A stretch of 17,629 nt of DNA from Thoreauomyces humboldtii (Eukaryota > Chytridiomycota > Chytridiomycetes > Spizellomycetales > Powellomycetaceae): assembly GCA_027596035.1 (NCBI GenBank), contig JADGJA010000242.1:10604-28232 (forward strand). The letters are read 5' to 3'. The stretch's first letter is position 1, and each line of letters begins with the position of its first letter. The position numbers and the translations under genes are program-made. Shown here in pieces: positions 1-7,339 of this stretch. The notes under the pieces are model-generated. The model had not been told where the DNA came from. It worked only from the letters and a program-made list of their open reading frames with translations, and made no database searches.

Positions 1-470
1 CGGCTGCTGGGATATCGGACGCTTACTTCAGGGCTCTGAACCCAGGAATTGACCCCAACTGTTACTATATAGTTCCTGGTCAGACGGTCTGCATTGCGGC
101 CGCAGACGGGATCGCGCTACTTCCCGTTTCAGTTTCGACTCCGCTTTCGGGACCTATCACAACTTCCGCTGTTCAGGCGGCGAGCTCTACTAGCCCAGAT
201 CCAACAACAAGCTCCGCCGCAGCAGCGCTTCCCACTCCAGGAACTCCTTGTGGAGAAGTGGCGACCGTTGCCGCCGGAGACTCATGTACCGGGATTGCGG
301 CGGCTGCTGGGATATCGGACGCTTACTTCAGGGCTCTGAACCCAGGAATTGACCCCAACTGCTACTATATAGTTCCTGGTCAGACAGTCTGCATTGCGGC
401 CGCGGACGGGATCGCATTACTTCCAGTTTCGGTTTCGACGCCACTGTCGGGACCTGTCACAACGCCCATC
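1..470 (+). repeat. 300-bp tandem in-frame duplication of a LysM unit
   Basis: Bases 1-60 are identical to 301-360, and similarity continues with scattered substitutions to about 150/450, fading in the Ser/Thr-rich linker. The offset is exactly 300 bases (100 codons), so the copy keeps frame. More copies may lie upstream of the window edge. Confidence 0.95.
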
Positions 471-1465
471 GCTGCACCCTTTGACGCCACTCTCACGCGC
501 CGTTCCACCTCCTACGCAGTCGCTGGCTGCGCTGAGGTGTACACGTTGCTCGCGACAGACACTTGCCTATCCGTGGCGGAATATTTCGGTCTCACCATCG
601 CCCAGTTCTTCGCCATCAACAAGCTTGATTGGGCATGCCAGAACGCTCAACCCGGAGTCCAGGTCTGCGTTGCCGGTCCTGGTCAAGCCATCAAGGTGCC
701 TCTGCCCGTCACGAAGTCCACTGCCACTCCAACTTCGACAGCCAAGGTCACTTCCACCGCGTCAGCCACGCCGACTACCCCTGTTACAATTCCTGGATGC
801 GATACACACTTTCAGGTCGGGTATGGAACGACGTGTCAGTCCATCGCGAAGCTCTTGGACGCGACTTTCGAGGAGTTCCTTGGAATCAATCCCCACCTCA
901 CAAAAGACTGCGGAACCTTGGCGGTCGGAACGGTGTGCTGCCTCAAAGGGAAATCGTACGCTTACGGCGGAGGAAAGCAGACGAGTTTCTCGTTCGGAAA
1001 GGCGTCGAATCCCGTCAAGAAGGTGGTGCCGTCCTATTACGGCAAATCGTACGGCTACGGTTCGGGCGGGAAGCACAACTTCGGGTCCAGCTACGGTGGC
1101 AGGTTCCGACGGGATTCGGACGAAGATGGGCCGGTGGAGCACCTCCCTTACCAGGAGAAGATCGCCGATTATGTTCCTGACAAGGTCGCTCCCAAACCTA
1201 CGTGCGACGTCGACGTTGCTCGAGAGGGAGACACGTGTGCCACAATCGTAGGTTCCCTTCCCTTGTCTTTACCCTAGTAAAGTATGCAGTCCCATGGGTT
1301 TCTGAACGACACTTCATTTTTTTGTGCTAGGCTGCTCGCAACAACCTCAGCGAGGCTCAAGTGCAGGCCTGGAACCCGAACGGCTGCGAGCCGGACGTTG
1401 GCGATCAGATCTGCATCTCTGAGGTTTTCATGAAGCGTCGTAGGCGTGATGTCGACGAGTTGTAG
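1..1465 (+). CDS. Multi-LysM secreted protein, 5'-partial
   Basis: LysM modules bind chitin and related GlcNAc polymers; fungal Cys-containing versions are usually secreted or wall-bound. The reading frame is open from base 3, so the gene starts upstream of the window and no signal peptide can be seen. I count five LysM units: one partial at 3-110, then about 270-410, 530-680, 800-950, and a last one at about 1200-1420 that is split by an intron. Each has paired Cys and an ending like GQTVCIA or GDQICIS. The intron is 1248-1330 (GTAGGT...GCTAG, phase 0); splicing it restores the last LysM (CATI joined to AARNNLSEAQ). Ser/Thr/Pro linkers separate the first units. A Gly/Tyr/Lys-rich linker before the last unit ends in RFRRD, a possible Kex2 site. 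The protein ends RRRRDVDEL. Units 1 and 2 are a recent tandem copy. Whether it is an effector or a wall protein is not decidable here. Confidence 0.9.
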
Positions 1466-1648
1466 AGTCGCTCTAACTTCCTCGTTCATTCGGTCGAAGT
1501 GATCGGAAGGCACTTTCCTTCATTCGTCTTTGGCCGAAAGAGACATGGTGAATAGCGGAGGGCGGACATTCCTCAGAGAAGAAAATCAAGTCACAACAAA
1601 TGAATTCATTACTTCGTATTTGAGATCATATAAAGGAGGCCTACAAAA

Positions 1649-2896
1649 CTAGCTGAGACGGGTTCTCGATACGACGGGCTTGCACTCGTTCCATGGGGGC
1701 AACCCAAAGATCTTCCCACCTCCCGCAAAGCTCCCTTCGATGGCCGTCTTTGCCACCTCCCTCATTTCGTTCTCATAGGCCGCGATGTCCGCCTCTCTGC
1801 CACCCTTTCTGAGCGCTTCCGTGAGGAGAGCGGCATCACCGAGTGCCGTGTTGGCGCCGCTTCCCGCCGTCGGAGGCATGGGATGGATCGCATCTCCGAG
1901 GAGCGTGACCGCCGGGTTGGTGGTCCAGGCGTCTATGACCGGACCGACGGAACTGACGACCAGCGGAGCCACGGTGTCGTCGGGTGCCGAGGTCACCAGG
2001 ACCTGGAGGGAGGGATGCCAGTCCTTGACGAGACGGACTGCAAGCGTCTTGGCTTGGACTCGAGAGAGCGCCGAGAAGGCTTCGTCCGACATGTCGAGGT
2101 GACGGGACAGACAGCCCAGAACCCAGTAGACGTAGTCTCGTTGGGAGGGGACGTGGTCCGCGAAGGTGTGGGGGTCGCCCTGAGAGAACCTAACGGGTTC
2201 CAGGAACAGAGCCACCGGTCTCTGGTCCTTGGCGAGGGACATGCACTTCTGAGCGTCCTTGGAGAACGCGGCCTCGAGCTCGGGAGTCAGGGGAGTCTTG
2301 CCGAAGAGGACCCTTCCCGTGGTGTCCAGGATCCGCGAATGAGAGTCGGTCAGGAACTGCTCGCGAACGCGGGAGTGGACTCCATCCGCTGCGACCAGGA
2401 TGGTCCCGTCCTCGTGACTGACGTCTCCGTCCTTGCTTCGAAAGTGGACTCGAACCCCGCCGCCGTCGACGAGCTCGAAACGAGTGAAGATCCTGTCGAA
2501 GGTGATGTGATCGTCGAGTCCGGTCGCCAGGGTGGCCCGCAGGGTCGTACGGTCAGCCGTGTGGATTTGGTGCTCCTGGGTCTTCTGAACGGGAGGAGGC
2601 GGTCTCCGGGCGTGGAGATCGATGGAGCCGGTAGCGGTGTCGAGACCCGTGAATCCTAGAACCGTAGCGGCTGATGTTTTCTCGAAGAGGTTCCAGGTGC
2701 TTGACGGCAGAAGGGCGTGCAGCGCTGCCGCACCGTCGGCACCGATCCGAATGCGATATCCCTGAGCGCGATAAGACAGGGATGGGTCCCGCTCGAACAG
2801 TCTGAAAGCGATGCCTGCCTTCTTGAGGCCCTGGGCGAGCGCAAGTCCTCCTATGCCGCCTCCGACGATCAAAACGTTCTGTTGGATGAATGTCAT
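1649..2896 (-). CDS. FAD-dependent class A monooxygenase
   Basis: Single-exon gene of 415 residues, normal for single-component flavoprotein hydroxylases, which use NAD(P)H and O2 to hydroxylate aromatic or polyketide-like substrates. The three family motifs are present: the N-terminal Rossmann loop GGGIGG at residues 12-17 with the ribose-binding acidic residue in FERD (E35); the middle DG motif in VAADGVHSRVREQ (about 168-180); and the GD motif in LLGDAIHPMPPTAGSGAN (about 332-349). There is no C-terminal membrane anchor and no N-terminal signal, so it is probably cytosolic. The start is the ATG just before the Rossmann strand. It converges with the LysM gene (183 bp between stops) and diverges from CFAP119, with a TATA-like run 55 to 62 bp upstream. 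No biosynthetic cluster partner is seen, so the substrate is unknown. Confidence 0.92.
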   Translation of the reverse strand: MTFIQQNVLIVGGGIGGLALAQGLKKAGIAFRLFERDPSLSYRAQGYRIRIGADGAAALHALLPSSTWNLFEKTSAATVLGFTGLDTATGSIDLHARRPPPPVQKTQEHQIHTADRTTLRATLATGLDDHITFDRIFTRFELVDGGGVRVHFRSKDGDVSHEDGTILVAADGVHSRVREQFLTDSHSRILDTTGRVLFGKTPLTPELEAAFSKDAQKCMSLAKDQRPVALFLEPVRFSQGDPHTFADHVPSQRDYVYWVLGCLSRHLDMSDEAFSALSRVQAKTLAVRLVKDWHPSLQVLVTSAPDDTVAPLVVSSVGPVIDAWTTNPAVTLLGDAIHPMPPTAGSGANTALGDAALLTEALRKGGREADIAAYENEMREVAKTAIEGSFAGGGKIFGLPPWNECKPVVSRTRLS

Positions 2897-3248
2897 GCCT
2901 TGAATGTCTGTTTACAGGTGGGACTGGGCCTCACCAACCAACCTCCTAGCTATATATATGTACAGTACCGTACGTTGTCCGTGGGAGACATGCAGGAACA
3001 GAGCAGAACACATGCACGCATACGTGGCCTATACTGGACAGCGTTCACACACCCCCGCGCAAACTCCGAGCGCCGAAAGCGGAAGAAGACTGTCACTCGC
3101 CGCTTGGTGACTCATCGCGTGAACATGCATAGCCACTTTCCTTCCGCCCGCGCGTGGCTGTCCAACTCCCCTTCTCCCTTCTCTCCTCCGACCATGGTTC
3201 TTGAGCAGCACCTCGACCTTTGACTAGCGGCTCCTACGAAAAAACACC
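2897..3248. other. Divergent intergenic region, 352 bp
   Basis: Shared upstream region of the monooxygenase (-) and CFAP119 (+). It contains the TATA-like run, repeated GTAC motifs at about 2960-2974, and a pyrimidine-rich stretch at about 3165-3190 before the CFAP119 start. Short open frames here show no family resemblance and are treated as noise. Confidence 0.6.
2951..2958 (-). promoter_or_regulatory. TATA-like element upstream of the FAD monooxygenase
   Basis: An eight-base alternating TA run lies about 55 bp upstream of the minus-strand start codon at 2896, a plausible TATA position. Palindromic by nature, so strand is inferred only from distance; the CFAP119 start is about 290 bp away on the other side. 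Confidence 0.4.
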
Positions 3249-4885
3249 ATGTGTCCTGCATCGACAGGCGACCTGGCATGGTACGTCACGCTGTCAAGGA
3301 AGCAGGGATGGGTCCCGCTGACGACGTCCGTCCTCACCCGGGGCTGCGCTTACATCAGGAAGCACATATCCATGCAGCAAGTCTACGACTTTTACTCCAT
3401 CGGACCTCCCGACGAAGCTCTGGGGTACTGCACTTCACCTCGATCTCTGCGTCGGAACTTGCTCGTTTGATGCTCACTCGACGCTTACAGATATCTATCC
3501 TCAATCCTGGAAGAACAGAAGGATGATCCACAACGCAGTGCGATACTCATGGACTTCTATTTCTACACATTGCGGTACGGAAGTCGGATAAGAACAACCT
3601 TTCGTTGGGATGATCGAAGGTGGACGATGTCGGAGGGGCTGACCTTTCATCAATGCGAAAAAAACAAGATTTGCGAAATCGAACAGTCTCTCACCCGAAC
3701 AGGCTTCCGTCTTCTTTTCCATCATGAAGACGACGCATGAACGGGCAGCAGGTGTGCATTTCGCTGGCTGACGAAAGACCGAGAGCTTTATCACTGGGCA
3801 GAGCCCGCAGCATCTCTGACGGATCCGGGTATCCTATCCGACAGCATCACCGTTCATCCATCTCGAAAAGGACTACAAGGTGTTCAAGGATATGCTCCTT
3901 CGTCACGCCATCCACAGACCGCCGTTCAGTCAAAAGATCTTTTCATTGGCAGAAGTGAAGGCCATCGACGAGTATGCCGTCAACACGTGAGTTGAACGCA
4001 GTCGCAAGACCAGGATACGTGGATGGAGAACGGGTCGAGGAGAAGGTGGAGGGTGCTCGGTGCCACACTAAATCCGACTTTTGGTGACAGATATTTTCGA
4101 CACTACCTCATGTACAAGTACGCCTTCACCAAAAAGCTCCGACTGAACCTGAACCTCGACAACGACGCGGTCGACTCGACCGTCCTGACGACCGGAGAAT
4201 CGGCCGGCAAAGAAGCGGCCTCCAACGCTCCCTCAGAGGAGGGTGATCGGGAGATCACGATCGACGAGGTAAGAAGTCATCCCCATCGTCCCTCCTTTTC
4301 CGAAAAACAAACTTGATACCTCCTGTTCTTCATCTTTTGTAGCCGTCACTACTGTCCGGGTTCGCCGAACCTGATGTCAACGATGGATCCACGGAAGCAA
4401 AGGATTCCATGCCATTGACAAACGTCACTGCTCAACAACAACAACAACAACAACAACCTCCAGCAGCTGCCGAAGAAGCAGCTCCCGCCGCACCCGTTCC
4501 TCAACCGCCCACCATCGAAGTTCCCGAGATCGTCCAAAAGGAGACCCAGCAGACGCAACCCGACGAGATCCCCGAGCCCGCAGCCCCAGAAGGTAAAATC
4601 CCAACGAGAGACAAAAAAATCATGGTCACTTTCTCTTTTCTCCCTATCGCTTCTGACTCCGGGGTTTCCCTTACAGCACCCCGACCGACGGTGCAGGAGA
4701 TCGCGTCCAAGGAGCTCGCAGCGTTCGTGACGGCCACGCTGGCGGTGAAGATGGAGGAGCTGAGAAAGTCGTTGATGACAAAGCTCCAGGTCCAGGAGGA
4801 TCAGATCAACAGCAAGCTCAAGAAGTTGGACGACGGAGATGACAAGGGTGGGAAGGGAAAGGACGCCAAGGCGAAGAAGAAGTGA
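3249..4885 (+). CDS. CFAP119: CFAP119 / C1a-32 flagellar central-pair protein
   Basis: Homologue of CFAP119 (CCDC189; Chlamydomonas C1a-32), a subunit of the C1a projection of the axonemal central pair. Proposed exons: 3249-3280, 3359-3424, 3491-3574, 3669-3751, 3845-3986, 4091-4268, 4343-4592, 4677-4885; phases agree and give 347 residues. Diagnostic segments are LMDFYFYTLRFAKS, LSPEQASVFFSIMKTTHE, MLLRHAIHRPPFSQKIFS and NTYFRHYLMYKYAFT, each readable only after splicing. The acidic/Pro-rich middle holds eight consecutive CAA-encoded Gln. The tail is a short coiled coil (about EELRKSLMTKLQVQEDQINSKL as hydrophobic heptads) ending in Lys. Donors include GTGAGT (3987) and GTAAGA (4269). The first intron (3281-3358, GTACGT...ATCAG) is optional, since its length is a multiple of three without a stop, and the start ATG is the least certain point. 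The protein should act in the zoospore flagellum. Confidence 0.87.
4434..4457 (+). repeat. CAA trinucleotide run coding for poly-Gln
   Basis: Eight consecutive CAA codons inside exon 7 of CFAP119, preceding a Pro/Ala-rich segment. Pure single-codon composition marks it as a microsatellite, likely to vary in length between strains. Confidence 0.9.
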
Positions 4886-5318
4886 GCGGCGATGGTGATG
4901 ACGGTCACAGCGGTCGGGCGGTGGGATAGGGAGGCGGAGAACTTGAGCAGGACTCACAGTCTGTCGTACGAGGGAAGAGAAAGAATATATTTGTTAGGAG
5001 TGATGCTCTTCCATCTCTGTCCTTGTAGTGAAAGGTCGCTGCCCATTGCAGTTACTGAAAACCTCGGTTCCGTGATGTGGGAAAGTAGAGGGTATCATTT
5101 TATGGTGGGAAAGGAGAGGGTATCATTTTATTTTCTCTTTCCGAGCGCAAGAATATTACAGGTTTTCCGCACCACAGAGCAAGTGGTTCGGGGTTTCCCA
5201 ATAGATATGTGTCTTCCCGCCCCCAATCCCATGTATAGATGCCATCTCTCGGTACGGCTATGGCTGATCTTCCACTCGGTCCGCCCATTCCGGCCATGTT
5301 TCTCGTCAAGACGTTTGC
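4886..5318. other. Convergent 3' intergenic region, 433 bp
   Basis: Lies between the stops of CFAP119 (+) and the CASC3-like gene (-). Apart from an AT-rich stretch near 4985 and the 28-bp tandem repeat at 5076-5131, nothing gene-like is seen; it probably holds both 3' UTRs. Confidence 0.6.
5076..5131 (+). repeat. Two tandem 28-bp direct repeats
   Basis: Units 5076-5103 and 5104-5131 abut exactly and match at 26 of 28 bases (differences at unit positions 1 and 11). Shared core AGAGGGTATCATTTTAT. Noncoding, between two convergent genes. Confidence 0.95.
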
Positions 5319-6911
5319 TCACGTTGACACAGCGAGTTGCTTGAGATCCACGACCTTTCCGTCCTTGGCATCCTTGATCTGGATTCTCGTGGACGTAAGG
5401 GCCGCAGGTCGGACAGGTTGGACCGATGCCGACAGAGGCGCGCCGTAACCCTGACCTGCGTACGGCGGATACGGTTGTGAACTGTAGTAAGGTTGAGATG
5501 GAGGCATGGATGGATCCTGCTGTCCTTGGTAGTAGTACGAAGGATCGTAGGCGGTTTGATACTGGTAGTTCGCATAGGGGTCCTGCTGCATCTGATCCGG
5601 GTACGGGTAAGGCTGTGACGCGTACATGTGAGACTGCGAGGCATAAGGATCCGCAGCGGGAACGAATTCGGTGCCCGGGATGTAGAGTCCGGTGTACATT
5701 GGTTGTTGATAGGGTGATTGGTAAGGTTGCGGGGAATCGTAGGTGACGGGCGTGAAGGATGCCCGCTTGATGGGTCGCTGCGTGTGAGGAGTCGCCTGAA
5801 GGGCAGGACTGCTCGATGTGAGTGGTGGCTGGTAGCTCTGCGGGACGAACTCTGGTGCGGGAAGAGCGTTCCGCAAAGCTGCTGACGAAGATGGAGAGGG
5901 AGACGCTGCTGCGGTAGTGCTGGTGACTGCCTTTTCTGGCGGTGGTGCGGACGTCATGTAACGTTTGCTCTGACGTGGGGCAGGCGCTTGAGTGGCTGCG
6001 TGGCTATCAACGGTTACAGAAGAAGGAGGGCGAACGACTGCGTTTCCGACCTGGGGTTCGCCGTGGACACGACGAGGTTCCGTGGTCTTGGCACTCTTCG
6101 GAACATAGGCCTTTACGTTGTTTCGTCGTCCGCGAGGTGGAAGGTTCGCCACCTCCGCGAACTTGTCATGAACCCACTGCTTCGCCGTCGGATCGTCTTC
6201 CTCGTCCAAAGTACTGAAGAAGCCGCGCTGCCCTGCTTCGGACGGAGCGCCGTCAGCTTCCGTCCTTGATCCGCGTCGCTCTCCAGCTCCACCGCTGGCC
6301 ACCGTCGAAGTGACATTTGCGGTCCCACGCGTCGAGCCTCCGCGGCCTCTGAAGGAACCGCCTCCACGGCGAGGACCTGAGAAGCCTCCTGAGAATCGGT
6401 CGTCATGGCCCCAGAACTTGCCCAGAGATGGAGTGAAAGCTGGATCCAACCTCCTCTGCGGTTTCTCGTCACGCTTGGATTTCGTGGCGGGCTCTGGTGC
6501 CGGTTCGGCGTCATCCTCAGCAGCGGGGGATGCGCTGTCGGGAACCGATGGACTGTCTTCATCGACTGCAGGCGAAGGGGCCGAGGCAGCGAGCACATTG
6601 TCCTGATAGTCGATCTCTTCTTCCTCGGCCTCCGACTCTTCCGACTCATCGCCCGAGTTTATGCGAAGTCCTCGGATGCGCTTCGATGTGTCAGCGTCCG
6701 AATCGCTGCGTGGGTCGTCGCGAGCGGTGGCGGCGGAACCACTTGGGGCCGAAGTAGCCGCAGTAGCAGCAGCAGGTGTGTCGACTCCCTCGTCCCCATC
6801 TGAATCTGACCCGGCCGAGGAAGAAGAGAAGTCGGACGCGGAGGCTTCGTCGCCCGAAGCTTCCGAGTCGGAGAGAACGTTGGTGCGTCGACGGCTGGCG
6901 AAGCGAGGCAT
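5319..6911 (-). CDS. CASC3: CASC3/Barentsz-like exon-junction complex protein
   Basis: Intronless 530-residue protein, mostly disordered. The Btz region that in CASC3/MLN51 clamps eIF4A3 is recognisable in two parts: DPAFTPSLGKFWGHDDR (residues 156-172), matching the family pattern P-x-G-x-F-x-x-HD-x-R, and KQWVHDKFAE (244-253), matching W-x-HDKF. Between them sits an RGG-type stretch, PRRGGGSFRGRGG (180-192). The first 150 residues are Ser/Asp/Glu-rich, and the C-terminal half is Pro/Gln/Tyr/Ser-rich (YQ, YPY, SQPY repeats). Family members join the core exon junction complex and influence mRNA localisation, translation and decay, which suits an intron-rich genome. The start is the first ATG of the open frame. 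It is convergent with CFAP119 and divergent from the karyopherin gene. Other low-complexity RNA-binding proteins are possible, but the two HD motifs make Btz the best call. Confidence 0.8.
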   Translation of the reverse strand: MPRFASRRRTNVLSDSEASGDEASASDFSSSSAGSDSDGDEGVDTPAAATAATSAPSGSAATARDDPRSDSDADTSKRIRGLRINSGDESEESEAEEEEIDYQDNVLAASAPSPAVDEDSPSVPDSASPAAEDDAEPAPEPATKSKRDEKPQRRLDPAFTPSLGKFWGHDDRFSGGFSGPRRGGGSFRGRGGSTRGTANVTSTVASGGAGERRGSRTEADGAPSEAGQRGFFSTLDEEDDPTAKQWVHDKFAEVANLPPRGRRNNVKAYVPKSAKTTEPRRVHGEPQVGNAVVRPPSSVTVDSHAATQAPAPRQSKRYMTSAPPPEKAVTSTTAAASPSPSSSAALRNALPAPEFVPQSYQPPLTSSSPALQATPHTQRPIKRASFTPVTYDSPQPYQSPYQQPMYTGLYIPGTEFVPAADPYASQSHMYASQPYPYPDQMQQDPYANYQYQTAYDPSYYYQGQQDPSMPPSQPYYSSQPYPPYAGQGYGAPLSASVQPVRPAALTSTRIQIKDAKDGKVVDLKQLAVST

Positions 6912-7339
6912 TTTGAAGAGTGGCGGACGGGAGGACGAGAGGTGGAACGTGTAACGTAAAGCTCGGCGGACTAGGAGACGAGAGAAGTGGCGAGACGAAA
7001 AGGGGGTGGTACTGACTAGTGTTTGAGGGGGGTGGTGCTTTGCTCAATGGTCCCAGTTCGCACTGCGCTTGACGCTCTTTTGACACTTGTACGGGCAAAA
7101 AAAGCACACTTGCCTGGGGAGGAAGAAGGGAGTTGTCCGAGCATTCCGGACGGTTTATCAGGAATTCTCTCCCCCTTTTCCCCCCGTTTTTTTCACATGA
7201 GATACATGGGATCATCACACAGCTACTGGGACAGCGACAGAGGTACTAGAGAAGCAGGCATCTGCATCCGTCTATATATTTTCCGCTTGCTCTCTGTCTC
7301 TGCTTCTCTGCATCTGCTCAGGAAGGGTCGTCCCTCGTG
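6912..7339. other. Divergent promoter region, 428 bp
   Basis: Shared upstream region of the CASC3-like gene (-) and the karyopherin gene (+). It has homopurine/homopyrimidine tracts (around 7160-7195) and, just before the karyopherin start, a TATA-like run followed by a CT-rich tract (7280-7320), a common fungal promoter layout. No convincing open frame. Confidence 0.6.
7273..7279 (+). promoter_or_regulatory. TATA-like element of the karyopherin gene
   Basis: TATATAT about 61 bp upstream of the ATG at 7340, followed by a pyrimidine-rich leader. Position and context fit a core promoter; this is inference from sequence only. Confidence 0.45.

Noticed and set aside
394..1251. 285-codon frame overlapping the LysM gene
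   Set aside because: Arg/Ser/Pro-rich shadow of the LysM frame, without domain features.
1883..2659. 258-codon plus-strand frame
   Set aside because: Antisense shadow of the FAD monooxygenase, which has all three family motifs on the other strand.
2777..3319. 17-base identical string at 2777-2793 and 3303-3319 (CAGGGATGGGTCCCGCT)
   Set aside because: One copy is in the monooxygenase coding region and the other in the putative first intron of CFAP119. Flanks do not match and the string is partly self-complementary, so chance or a trivial event is as likely as a functional element.
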